Of a DNA stretch of 64,000 nt, positions 17,552-25,909 are shown in pieces. The DNA lies in NCBI RefSeq assembly GCF_014645815.1, contig NZ_BMML01000030.1, positions 1 through 64,000 of the forward strand, in the 5' to 3' direction. The position numbers were made by a program, and so were the translations under genes. A model generated the notes under the pieces. It was not told the origin of the DNA. It worked only from the letters and a program-made list of their open reading frames with translations, and did not search any database. The DNA is from Streptomyces fuscichromogenes (GTDB lineage Bacteria > Actinomycetota > Actinomycetes > Streptomycetales > Streptomycetaceae). Within the stretch, counting starts at the first letter, position 1; each line of letters starts with the position of its first letter.

Positions 17552-18811
17552 TCATCCGGAGTACCAGCGACCGGCGACGTCCTGGAGCCGGCCGTTCTCG
17601 CTCTTCACGATGCGGACCTGGTTGGTGCAGACGGACGGCAGACCGGCGACCTGCTTACCGTCACAGGTGACCGGGGGGCCGACGAAGGTCGGCTCGTTCT
17701 TCAGCGCGTGGAAGGCCTTGATCACGGCCGCCGGATCGTCCGGCTTGTCGGTCTTGCCGAGCACCCGGGACAGGGACACGGTCGCGGCGAAGGCCGATTC
17801 CGGGTAGAACCCGAGATCGACGGAGGGGGCGTACTTCGCGATGGCGGCCCGGAACGCCTTGGTGTCGGGAGTGTCCGCGTTCGCGGGCTGCACGGAGACC
17901 GGGAAGTACGACCCGTCGGCCGCGCTTCCGCCGGCCTTCAGTACGCCCGGCGCGGCACAGTTACCGGTGAAGACGTAGGTCGCCGTGCTGGCCAGCGACT
18001 GCTTGGCCTTGAGGACGTTGACGCAGCCGGATTCCGGCATGATGCCGAACACCGTGTCGGTCCCGCCCTGGAGGGCCTGGCTGAGCGGACCGGCCACGTC
18101 GGTCTCGTTCACACCGAAGGGGACCATGGTCACCTTCTTCACACCCTGCGCCTTGAGCACGTCCCGGACGAACCTCTCGGCGGCCAGTCGCGCCTGGGGG
18201 TTCTCGTTGAACAGGACGGCGGCCTTCTTGGTGTGCAGTTCCTTCGCGGCGTAGACGGACGCGGCGATCTGCGACCCCGCGGCTCCCGCGAAGAACGAGA
18301 ACGAGTCGGGAGACGTGAGTTCGGTGGCGCTGATCGGCGTCGTGGCCACGTAGGGCACACCGGCCTTGGCGAGCAGGGGCAGGGAACCGTCCGAGCCGAG
18401 GTCGAGGCCGCCGATCACCGCGGCGGGATGCTGTTCCAGGATCTGGGCCGCGCAGTTGGCCGAGGCCGCGGTCGTACCGTTGGAGTTGCAGTACTCCAGG
18501 CGGATCGGACGTCCTCCGGCACCACCCAGGTTGTTGTTCACGTACTTCACGGCCGCGCGGGTCGCCTCACCCATGTTCGCGAAGTTGCCCGCGGCGTTGG
18601 TGTCGTTGTTGATCATGCCGACGACGATCGGCTTGCCCTGCGCCTTCTTCACCGGCAGTTCGACCTGACGGACGCTCTCCGCCTTGTCCGACTTGCTGTT
18701 CGCCCCGGCGTCACCATTGCTGGCGCAGGCCGCCACCAGCGTCAGGGCGAGGGCCGTACAGGCACCGGCGACCACCCTGGCCGGCCTACGTGAGATCTTC
18801 TCCACAGACAT
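17552..18811 (-). CDS. ABC transporter substrate-binding lipoprotein (LivK/branched-chain type)
   Basis: 419 residues from the ATG at 18811. Lipoprotein signal: basic start SRRPARVV, hydrophobic core and lipobox LVAAC, so the mature protein is anchored outside the membrane. The periplasmic-binding type 1 fold shows IVVGMINNDT, AAVIGG and GVPYVATTP. This family binds amino acids, amides, aromatic acids and other small carboxylates. It is 46 bp upstream of the fused permease and leads the transport operon. Promoter region carries a copy of the conserved catabolic-regulon element. Confidence 0.9.
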   Translation of the reverse strand: MSVEKISRRPARVVAGACTALALTLVAACASNGDAGANSKSDKAESVRQVELPVKKAQGKPIVVGMINNDTNAAGNFANMGEATRAAVKYVNNNLGGAGGRPIRLEYCNSNGTTAASANCAAQILEQHPAAVIGGLDLGSDGSLPLLAKAGVPYVATTPISATELTSPDSFSFFAGAAGSQIAASVYAAKELHTKKAAVLFNENPQARLAAERFVRDVLKAQGVKKVTMVPFGVNETDVAGPLSQALQGGTDTVFGIMPESGCVNVLKAKQSLASTATYVFTGNCAAPGVLKAGGSAADGSYFPVSVQPANADTPDTKAFRAAIAKYAPSVDLGFYPESAFAATVSLSRVLGKTDKPDDPAAVIKAFHALKNEPTFVGPPVTCDGKQVAGLPSVCTNQVRIVKSENGRLQDVAGRWYSG

Positions 18812-18823
18812 AGCACACCCCAT

Positions 18824-18843
18824 CAACTTAGTTGACTTCGTTG
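18824..18843. promoter_or_regulatory. Conserved element upstream of transporter operon
   Basis: CAACTTAGTTGACTTCGTTG. Its reverse complement matches the 5511 site at 14 of 20 bases, and it shares the 11-mer AGTCAACTAAG with the 21019 site. It contains the perfect palindrome CAACT-T-AGTTG. It lies 13 bp before the binding-protein start, where it would block translation initiation or transcription. Confidence 0.5.
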
Positions 18844-18930
18844 AAGGGAGAGTGTGGGTGCGCAACGGGGCCTTGACAAGGGTTTGAGCAGCATTCGCCC
18901 CAGATAACGATCCGATATGAAATGAGAGCA

Positions 18931-18946
18931 ACCTAGTAATCTAGGT
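18931..18946. promoter_or_regulatory. Perfect ACCTAG-N4-CTAGGT palindrome
   Basis: 16-bp perfect inverted repeat about 120 bp upstream of the binding-protein start; half-sites resemble those at 10784-10802 near the aldolase operon. Confidence 0.4.
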
Positions 18947-18966
18947 GTACTCTCTACCTGGGAAAC

Positions 18967-19015
18967 GCACAGCGCAAGCACCCCCGGCCGCACGCCGGGG
19001 GTGCTTGCGCTGTGC
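18967..19015. terminator. Perfect 22-bp hairpin
   Basis: Arms 18967-18988 and 18994-19015 are fully complementary over 22 bp around a 5-nt loop. It sits 15 bp after the enoyl-CoA hydratase stop on the minus strand and insulates the transporter operon promoter from read-through. Confidence 0.85.
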
Positions 19016-19030
19016 GCCCGCCCTACCGCC

Positions 19031-19819
19031 TCAGGACTTGCGTCGGAACCGCGCCGTGGCGTCGCGGAAGTCCTGGCCGGTGAGCAGCCCGCCCTGGACC
19101 GCGCCCAGCACCGCCAGCTCGTGATCGAACTCCGAACTCAGCGCCCGGCGCAGCGATGCCTTGCTGCTGCTGAGCGCCGGGCGGGACAACTTGGCCAGCC
19201 CATCCGTCACCTCGCAGACCCGCTCCCCCAACCGGCCGGCCTCGAGCACCTCGTTGACGAGTCCCCAGGCCAACGCCTCCTCCGCAGGGACCACGCGCCC
19301 GGTGATGACCATCTCGCTCGCCCGCGTACTGCCCACCGCCCGGGTCAGCAGATGGGCGCCCCCCATTCCGGGCACGAGGCCGACGTTGATCCAGGAGCTG
19401 GCGAAGCTCGCCTCCCGGGAGACGTAGCGCAGGTCGCAGGCGAGGGCCAGGTCGAGGCCGGCGCCCAGCGCGGCACCGTTGACCGCCGCGATGACGGGAA
19501 CCGGAACGTCACGCATCAGCCGTACGAGGCGCTGGAACTGCCCGTAGATGGTGTCGGTGACCGCGCGTGCGCCCTGCTCGGCCACAACCGACAGGGCGGC
19601 CAGGTCACCTCCCGCGCAGAAGACCGGCGCCACGCCGGTGATGACCAGGACCCGCACCTCAGGGTCCGCACCCGCCTGCGCCACCGCGTCGGCCAGGTCA
19701 CAGACCAACTCGACGGTCAGCGCGTTGCGCCGCTCGGGCCGGTTGAGCACAAGCCACTCGGCTGCACCCCGCCGCTCCCGCAGCAGGTGGTCCTGACCGT
19801 TCGCCGCCGTCCCCGTCAT
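19031..19819 (-). CDS. Enoyl-CoA hydratase/isomerase family protein
   Basis: 262 residues, crotonase fold: the oxyanion-hole loops CAGGDL (about 68-73) and NGAALGAG (about 114-121) are intact. Of the two catalytic Glu of classical hydratase, the second is present (Glu169 in ASEMVITG) but the first is replaced by Trp143 (SSWINVGLVPG). One-Glu members can act as hydratases, isomerases or lyases, so hydration is only the default guess. Overlaps the acyl-CoA dehydrogenase gene by 4 bp. Confidence 0.88.
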   Translation of the reverse strand: MTGTAANGQDHLLRERRGAAEWLVLNRPERRNALTVELVCDLADAVAQAGADPEVRVLVITGVAPVFCAGGDLAALSVVAEQGARAVTDTIYGQFQRLVRLMRDVPVPVIAAVNGAALGAGLDLALACDLRYVSREASFASSWINVGLVPGMGGAHLLTRAVGSTRASEMVITGRVVPAEEALAWGLVNEVLEAGRLGERVCEVTDGLAKLSRPALSSSKASLRRALSSEFDHELAVLGAVQGGLLTGQDFRDATARFRRKS

Positions 19820-20973
19820 GACCGCACCCCCGTGACATCCCGGCCGATGATCGTGCGCATGATCTCGGAAGTACCCCCGTAGATGGTCTGCACGCGTGCG
19901 TCGAGGAAGGACCGGGAGACCGGGTGCTCGCTCATGTAGCCGTAGCCTCCGAAGAGTTGCAGGCAGCGGTCGACCACCCGCTGCTGGAGTTCGGTGGCCG
20001 CGAGTTTCGCCTTGGCCGCGTCCACCGCGGTGAGTTCGCCGGCGTTCAGGGCGCGCAGGCAGTCGTCGACGTAGGCCTGGACGACATCGAGTTCGGTGAC
20101 CATGTCGGCCAGTCGGAACTGGGTGTTCTGGAAGGCGGCCAGCGGCCGGCCGAAGGCCGTGCGCTCCTTGGTGTGCTCCAGCGTCCAGCCCAGTACGGTC
20201 CGTGCCGGGTACAGGGCCTGAAGGGCGATGGAGAGCCGCTCACTGGGCAGGTTCTCCATGAGGTGCGCGAAACCGCCGCCCTCCTTGCCCAGGAGATTGC
20301 CGGCGGGCACGCGGACGTCCTCGAAGACCAACTCCGCGGTGTCCTGGGCCACCAGGCCGATCTTTTCGAGTTTGCGACCGCGCCCGAAGCCGGGCATCCC
20401 ACGTTCCACCATGAACAGGCTGAGCCCGTGGGAGCCCGCATCCGGATCGGTCCTTGCGACAACGATCACGAGGTCGGCGGCGATGCCGTTCGTGATGAAG
20501 GTCTTGGTGCCGTCGAGGATCCACTCCTCGCCATGGCGAACGGCGGTGGTGCGGATGCCCTGCAGGTCACTGCCGGCGCCCGGTTCGGTCATGGCGACCG
20601 CGCCGACGAGCTCTCCGCCGGCCACACCGGGCAACCAGCGCTCCCGCTGCTCCAGGGTCGCGAGGCTCAGCAGATACGGCAGGAAGATGTCGTCCTGCAG
20701 CCCGAAACCGAGGTTCACCGCGGCGGCGCCCACCCGGGCCAGCTCCTCGATCACCACGCTGCGGTAGCGGACGTCCGTCACACCACCGCCGCCGTACTCC
20801 TCGGGCACGGACAGTCCGAGGACCCCCTGGCGGCCCGCGGCCAGCCAGGCACCCCGCTCGACCATCCGCTCGGCGTCCCAGCGTTCCTGGTGCGGAACCA
20901 CTTCGCGCTCCACGTACTCCCGGACGGTCGCCCGGAAGTCCTCGTGGTCCTGTTCGTAGAGCCTGCGCTGCAT
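19816..20973 (-). CDS. Acyl-CoA dehydrogenase
   Basis: 385 residues from the ATG at 20973 with a GGTGGAGGGAC ribosome site. FAD and substrate motifs are in order: MTEPGAGSDLQG (about 130), FITNG (about 155), the C-terminal YGGTSEI carrying the catalytic base Glu, and GGYGYMSEHPV before it. It would introduce the alpha,beta double bond into the CoA ester produced by the CoA transferase and pass it to the hydratase-like protein translated next. Confidence 0.93.
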   Translation of the reverse strand: MQRRLYEQDHEDFRATVREYVEREVVPHQERWDAERMVERGAWLAAGRQGVLGLSVPEEYGGGGVTDVRYRSVVIEELARVGAAAVNLGFGLQDDIFLPYLLSLATLEQRERWLPGVAGGELVGAVAMTEPGAGSDLQGIRTTAVRHGEEWILDGTKTFITNGIAADLVIVVARTDPDAGSHGLSLFMVERGMPGFGRGRKLEKIGLVAQDTAELVFEDVRVPAGNLLGKEGGGFAHLMENLPSERLSIALQALYPARTVLGWTLEHTKERTAFGRPLAAFQNTQFRLADMVTELDVVQAYVDDCLRALNAGELTAVDAAKAKLAATELQQRVVDRCLQLFGGYGYMSEHPVSRSFLDARVQTIYGGTSEIMRTIIGRDVTGVRS

Positions 20974-21018
20974 GTCCCTCCACCTCTCCGCACGGCACAC
21001 TGCATCACGAGATGAGTA

Positions 21019-21038
21019 TCACTTAGTCAACTAAGATA
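21019..21038. promoter_or_regulatory. Conserved element upstream of acyl-CoA dehydrogenase operon
   Basis: TCACTTAGTCAACTAAGATA, containing the perfect palindrome CTTAGT-CA-ACTAAG (21022-21035). It shares AGTCAACTAAG with the 18824 site. It lies 46 bp upstream of the dehydrogenase start. Confidence 0.5.
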
Positions 21039-21195
21039 GACCAGTCGCGTCGAGTCCCGTCACGCGTGGCTGCGCCCAAGGACGAGGGGTCCGCCCGGAG
21101 GCGGTGGATGGGGCCGGCCATCAGAGACGGCGGCACGCCTGCGCCCTGAAGAATGTCGGCGACGATCTCCGCGGCGCTGGAGAGGGCCGTTTCCG

Positions 21196-21593
21196 CAGGC
21201 GGGCGAGTTCGTCGAGCGCGGACTCGACGGCGTAGGCGGCGGAGGAGCAGCCCGGTCCGCACACGGGCGTCGGTGTGTTCACGTCCAGCGCCACCGACTG
21301 GTACGACTGGCCGACGTCGGGGGTGGCGTAGAGCATCTGACCGAGGTCCGGGATGGCTTCGGCGTAGGTCTCGTAGCGTGAGGTCTCGGCCTTCGGCTCA
21401 TGGGCCGTCGCGGTCAGCCGGCCGCGCCGGTCGCTGCCGAGGCGCACCCGGTGCTCAGCGAGTTTCCGAACGCTCCGCCGACGAAGGGCGAGAGGACGCG
21501 CACCGACTCCGGAGTGACACCGAACACCGTGGCGAGTTCGGCGACCGCGCCCAGCACCCACTGGGCAGGATTCACCTTGATGCAAGGGCCTTC
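21196..21593 (-). pseudogene. Decayed fragment of xanthine-dehydrogenase-type molybdopterin subunit
   Basis: Two pieces in different frames recall the molybdenum-binding subunit of the xanthine dehydrogenase/CO dehydrogenase family. From 21593 to about 21456 the frame reads through VTPESVRVLSPFVGGAFG, the conserved VGGGFG loop. From about 21414 to 21196 another frame reads MLYATPDVGQS and PTPVCGPGCSSAAYAVESAL, matching the family's TPTxMRxPGexxxxFALESAxDELA. Everything before, between and after is missing, and no start or ribosome site is left. A deletion remnant of a former enzyme gene; not functional. Confidence 0.65.
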
Positions 21594-21690
21594 CGCCGTG
21601 CGCGAGCGATGGACAAGCCGGCGGTGACCGCAACCAGCAATGCGCAGCCCTTGCCGCGGCCCCCGAGGAGGGTGTGGCGGCTTTCGGCTC

Positions 21691-24033
21691 CTAGAGCTCC
21701 ACAGAACGAGGCACATCCAGTGCCTGTTCGGCCCAGATGGTCTTGCCCGTCATGGTGTATCGAGTGCCCCATCGCCGAGTCAGCTCGGCGATCAGGAACA
21801 GACCACGGCCGCCCTCGTCACTCAGCCGGGCTCGGCGCAGGTGCGGGGCGCTGGCGCTGCCGTCCGAGACCTCGCAGGTCAAGGACCGGTCCTTGATCAG
21901 ACGCAGGTGAACCGGGCCGACGCCGTAGCGGATCGCGTTCGTGACCAGTTCGCTGACCACCAACTCCGTGGTGAACGTCAGGTCTTCCAGCCCCCAGGCG
22001 GTGAGCCGGTCATCGACGAGGCGTCGCGCGTCGCTCACGACAGCGGGATCGCTGTGCAACTCCCACTCCGCGACCTGGTCCTTGGCCAGGCCCCTGGTAC
22101 GGGCTATCAGCAACGCGACGTCATCGGCTGCGGGGCCGCTGTGAAGTGCGCCCAGAACGGTGTCGCACAGCGCGTCAAGCGAGGGACTCGGGCGAGCGAT
22201 GGCGGCACGGAGCTCCTCCAGGCGGGCGTCCACGTCGTGCTCACGGGTTTCGATCAGGCCGTCGGTGAACAGCGCCAGCAGACTTCCCTCGGGGACGGCC
22301 AGTTCGGCCGCCTCGAACGGCAGGCTGCCGAGGCCCAGCGGCGGACCGACGGGTATGTCGACGACGGAGGACGTACCGTCCGGACGCACCAGGACAGGTG
22401 GCGGATGTCCGGCCGCGGCCAGGGAACACACCCCGGCAACCGGGTCGTACACGGCGTAGAGGCAGGTGGCTCCAGAAGCGCAGGGGTCCCTGTCATCGCA
22501 CTCTCCGTCCGCCGCATGGGTCACGACGTCGTCGAGGTGGGTGAGGAGTTCCTCGGGAGGGAGCTCGATGTCGGCGAGCGTCCGTACGGCCGTGCGCAGC
22601 TGCCCCATGATGGCCGAGGCGGTGACTCCATGACCGACGACGTCTCCCACTACCAGGCCCACCCGCGATCCCGGGAGCGCGATCACATCGAACCAGTCGC
22701 CTCCGACCTGCGCCCCGCCGCCGGCCGGAAGGTAGCGCGCAGCGGTTTCCACCGCCGAATGCGATGGCGAGCCGTGCGGCAGCAGGGCACTCTGCAGCGC
22801 CACGGCAATCCCGTGTTCGCGGGTGAACCGGCGCGCGTTGTCCAGGCAGATCGCCGCGCGGGCGATCAGGTCCTCCGTGACGGCGAGGTCGTCCGGCCCG
22901 TACGGCTCACGCGTCGGTGCGTTTCGCAGGAACAGAGCAAGCCCGAGCGTTGTGCCGCGCGCGCGGATGGGCACCGCGATGGTCGAGCACATGCCCTGGC
23001 CGATGTCGTCACCGAACCACCGCGCGACCTCGGACGCGTCGTCCTCGATCAGTTGGGCGCCGCTGCCGAGCAGACACCGGGCGACGGCTGATGACGAGGG
23101 TTGGATGGGCTCACTGGACACGGCCTGCTCGCCGTCGGCCAACGGCACCACCCTGCGCAGCACCACCGACCGACGCGACGGGCCGGGCGGCGGCAGTTCG
23201 CCGTGGAAGACCTCGTCGAGCAGATGCACGCTGAGGGCGTCGGCGAAGCGCGGCATCACCACCTCGGCGACCTCGCGAGCCGTGCCGGCCAGGTCCAGGC
23301 TCATGCCGATCCGGGTCCGGGCCTCGCTCAGCAGCGCCAGCCGCTCCCGCGCGCCGTACTGCTGCGAGTAGTCGTAGGAGGACACGCCGACGGCCCGCAC
23401 CCGCCCTGTCGAGTCCTTGAGAGGGAAGAAGTCCGAGACCCACGCATGCGCCTTGGCTTCACCCGGCACCTTGACGAACCGCTCGGCGGTCTCGAGCTCG
23501 CCCTTGGCGGCCACTCGCATCACCCTGCGCTCGTCGTCCGCGGTCGTCGCCTCCACCACCGATTCCGTGAGCGGCCGACCCCGCATCTCGTCCTCGTCGC
23601 GGCCTGTCAGCCGGGTCATGACCTGGTTGTGCCGCAGGACCCGGCCCTCGGTGTCGTTGATGGCGAGCGGGGCCGGGAACTGGTCGAACACCCACGCCAT
23701 CAACTCGTCGTCCCCGCCTCCCTGAACCTCCACGCGACGATCCGCCACCAGCAGAAACCCAACGCGCCGCTCTCCGACCTGCAGCGGGCAGATGTCCACG
23801 TCCATGTCCAACACACGGCCGTCCCGGTGCCTGACCGCCCAGTCGGACGTGAAGAGGTCAGCCAGACCGGTACCGAGGGCCTCCTGAGAAGACCAGCCCC
23901 ACAGCGCCTCCGCACCGCGGCTCCAGAGAGTCACCGTGCCGGCGGAGTCGGTGACAACGACCGTGACGGTGCCTCGGACCTCCCTGAGCAGCCGCGGGGG
24001 GAACCGGCCGGATGTCTCGGTGTCTTCCGTCAT
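21691..24033 (-). CDS. Multidomain PP2C/SpoIIE phosphatase with PAS, GAF and anti-sigma-type ATPase domains
   Basis: About 780 residues from the ATG at 24033; weaker upstream starts exist. Order: PAS (about 10-110), PAS (about 110-230), GAF (about 245-400), SpoIIE/RsbU phosphatase (about 420-640, with VGGDWFDV and VVGDVVGHGVTAS bearing metal-binding Asp, and late PAADDVALL), then a RsbW-like HATPase (about 660-775, with ELVTNAIRYG and DEGGRGLFLI). Streptomyces encode many such fused regulators that act on anti-anti-sigma factors. No membrane span. Independent of its catabolic neighbours as far as can be seen. Confidence 0.92.
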   Translation of the reverse strand: MTEDTETSGRFPPRLLREVRGTVTVVVTDSAGTVTLWSRGAEALWGWSSQEALGTGLADLFTSDWAVRHRDGRVLDMDVDICPLQVGERRVGFLLVADRRVEVQGGGDDELMAWVFDQFPAPLAINDTEGRVLRHNQVMTRLTGRDEDEMRGRPLTESVVEATTADDERRVMRVAAKGELETAERFVKVPGEAKAHAWVSDFFPLKDSTGRVRAVGVSSYDYSQQYGARERLALLSEARTRIGMSLDLAGTAREVAEVVMPRFADALSVHLLDEVFHGELPPPGPSRRSVVLRRVVPLADGEQAVSSEPIQPSSSAVARCLLGSGAQLIEDDASEVARWFGDDIGQGMCSTIAVPIRARGTTLGLALFLRNAPTREPYGPDDLAVTEDLIARAAICLDNARRFTREHGIAVALQSALLPHGSPSHSAVETAARYLPAGGGAQVGGDWFDVIALPGSRVGLVVGDVVGHGVTASAIMGQLRTAVRTLADIELPPEELLTHLDDVVTHAADGECDDRDPCASGATCLYAVYDPVAGVCSLAAAGHPPPVLVRPDGTSSVVDIPVGPPLGLGSLPFEAAELAVPEGSLLALFTDGLIETREHDVDARLEELRAAIARPSPSLDALCDTVLGALHSGPAADDVALLIARTRGLAKDQVAEWELHSDPAVVSDARRLVDDRLTAWGLEDLTFTTELVVSELVTNAIRYGVGPVHLRLIKDRSLTCEVSDGSASAPHLRRARLSDEGGRGLFLIAELTRRWGTRYTMTGKTIWAEQALDVPRSVEL

Positions 24034-24292
24034 GGCGCTCTGCCTACGTCGAGACCGCATACGAAGCAGCCGACATTCATCCTCTTCCAAGCGGCCGACC
24101 AAGGCAAGGCAAAGGGGCGCTCACGTCGACGCCCCGCCCGTCTGCGGGCCCCCCCCCGACGCTTGCACTAAAGTGAGCGTCGGTTCATCATAGGCCGCGG
24201 GCCGCGTTCATGCCAGGACTCGACAGCCACCGCGCCCTCCCATATCCGCCATGCCCACGTCATCCAAGTGCCTTCTCCGCCGGGAGTCCTCC

Positions 24293-24664
24293 ATGAATCT
24301 TCTGCTGTGGATCCTCCAGTCACTCGTCGCCGCCGTCTTCCTTGCCGTGGGCACGATGAAACTCGTGCGCAACAGAGTCCAGCTCGCCTCGGTCTTCGGC
24401 TGGGTCGGACAGGCCTCCGACACGTTCGTCAAGATCAGCGGAGTCCTGGACACATTGGTGGGCCTCGGACTAGTCCTGCCGGGAGCCACCGGCATAGCAC
24501 CGGTACTCGTACCGTGTGCCGCGCTCGGCGGGCTCGCGATCATGACCGGCGGGACCGCAATCCACCTGCGCCGCTCCGAGACCTCCGACGCGGTCGGAAA
24601 CCTGGTCACCATCGTTCTGCTGGCCGTGATCGTGTGGGGGCGCTTCGGGCCGTACCGGTTCTGA
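24293..24664 (+). CDS. DoxX-like small membrane protein
   Basis: 123 residues with four hydrophobic spans and the DoxX pattern LVAAVFLAVGTMKL, then VLDTLVGLGLVLPG. The start at 24293 follows GGGAG; an upstream in-frame ATG adds a basic, unlikely leader. These proteins are integral membrane and linked in some species to redox homeostasis, but the function here is unknown. Single gene converging on catC. Confidence 0.82.
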   Translation: MNLLLWILQSLVAAVFLAVGTMKLVRNRVQLASVFGWVGQASDTFVKISGVLDTLVGLGLVLPGATGIAPVLVPCAALGGLAIMTGGTAIHLRRSETSDAVGNLVTIVLLAVIVWGRFGPYRF

Positions 24665-24701
24665 GCCGCCCCGCCACTGCGCATCCCACCGATCCCGGCG
24701 C

Positions 24702-24980
24702 TCAGCGGACGGCCGACGGGTGTCGAGCGAGGGCGGTCACCGTCACGTCCATGTACGGGAAGAGCGGCAGTCCCCACAGGATGTCGTTGAGCCGGTCGTT
24801 GTCGACGACGTCGAAGACGCTGAGGTTGGAGTACCGGCCGGCGCAACGCCACAGGTGCAGCCACTCCCCCGCACACTGCAACCGCTGCGCGTACTCCTTC
24901 TCGGCGGCGATCGTCGAGGCGCGGACCTCGGGGTCCATACCGGGCGGCAGGTTTACGGTCATCTGGACGGCGAAGAGCAC
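24702..24980 (-). CDS. catC: Muconolactone delta-isomerase
   Basis: 92 residues, the full CatC length. Family pattern is clear: MLFAVQMTVNLPPGM start, EKEYAQRLQ, WRCAGRYSNLSVFDV and LPLFPYM. It converts muconolactone to 3-oxoadipate enol-lactone. GTG start after AAGGGGAG. Last gene of the iac-cat unit, 42 bp behind catA; the next step (CatD) is not in the window. Confidence 0.93.
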   Translation of the reverse strand: MLFAVQMTVNLPPGMDPEVRASTIAAEKEYAQRLQCAGEWLHLWRCAGRYSNLSVFDVVDNDRLNDILWGLPLFPYMDVTVTALARHPSAVR

Positions 24981-25022
24981 GGCCGGCTCCCCTTCTACGG
25001 ACGTGTCAGGTCTATGGACGTG

Positions 25023-25874
25023 TCAGGCCGAGGGGGCGAGGGCGAAGTCGTAGCCGGCCTCGGTGCCGCCGTCGGCAGTCGGCTTCGGTTCGAGGACGAG
25101 CTCGGCTTTGACCGCGGAGGCCACGTCGTCCCCGATGTGCTCGCCGCCCCGGAAGTACAGCTGCGTGGTGAGCGACTCGTGCCCCGGGGCGGACACCTTC
25201 AGGTGGAGGTGCGCCGGGCGCCAGGCGTGCCAGCCGGCGGCGGCGATGAGTCGGCCGCAGGAGCCGTCCGTCGGGATCTGGTAGGGGGCCGGCTGGACGG
25301 TCGTGACCGCGAAGCGGCCCTCGTCGTCGGTCGTCACACTGCCGCGCAGGTTCCACTCCGGGACACCCGGAGCGAACTGCGAGTAAAGGCCCTCGTCATC
25401 GGCCTGCCACATCTCCAGCACGGCCGCCGGGAGGGGCTCGCCCGACACGTCGGTGACCTGCCCCGTGAAGCACAGTGGGGTGCCTGGCTCGCCGGCCCGC
25501 ATCGGCAGGGTGGCGACGCTGGGCAGTTCCGGGGCCGCGGGCACGTAGTACGGACCCTCGATCGTCCCCTTGCTGCCCTCGCGGGTGCTGTGAGCGACCT
25601 CCTCGACCACGTGCTCGACCCACACGTCGAGGAACAGCGGCCATTCGCCGTCCTGTCCGACGGAGATCAGCCAGGACTTCAGTGCGTCGTACTCCTGATA
25701 CGTCACCTGGTGGCGGCGGATGACGTCGTGCAGAGCCGTGATGATCTCGGTGGCGAGGATGTCGACGCGGGCGGTGTCGGTGGGGGCGCTCGTGCCGATC
25801 TTGTCCGTGAGGAAGCGTTCGGTGGCCGAGGCTCCGGATGCGGCGGCGGTGGCCTTGAGGGAGGTGTCGGACAT
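25023..25874 (-). CDS. catA: Catechol 1,2-dioxygenase
   Basis: 283 residues, intradiol type. The four Fe(III) ligands are visible: Tyr164 (DDEGLYSQF), Tyr198 (PAPYQIPTDG), His222 and His224 (RPAHLHLKV). The N-terminal helical dimerisation domain spans about residues 1-100. It cleaves catechol to cis,cis-muconate. The ATG at 25874 lies 35 bp after catB and has AAGGAGCCG upstream. Order catB-catA-catC directly behind iac genes places it at the end of the IAA pathway, where catechol is produced. Confidence 0.95.
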   Translation of the reverse strand: MSDTSLKATAAASGASATERFLTDKIGTSAPTDTARVDILATEIITALHDVIRRHQVTYQEYDALKSWLISVGQDGEWPLFLDVWVEHVVEEVAHSTREGSKGTIEGPYYVPAAPELPSVATLPMRAGEPGTPLCFTGQVTDVSGEPLPAAVLEMWQADDEGLYSQFAPGVPEWNLRGSVTTDDEGRFAVTTVQPAPYQIPTDGSCGRLIAAAGWHAWRPAHLHLKVSAPGHESLTTQLYFRGGEHIGDDVASAVKAELVLEPKPTADGGTEAGYDFALAPSA

Positions 25875-25909
25875 GGGGTGCGGCTCCTTCTGGTTGTCGG
25901 GGGTGGGGG

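Noticed and set aside
21023..21262. Small minus-strand open frame before the acyl-CoA dehydrogenase operon
   Set aside because: No ribosome site; overlaps the operator-like element and the molybdoenzyme remnant in another frame.
24665..24701. Terminator between DoxX-like gene and catC
   Set aside because: Convergent position makes one likely, but no hairpin of useful length could be seen.
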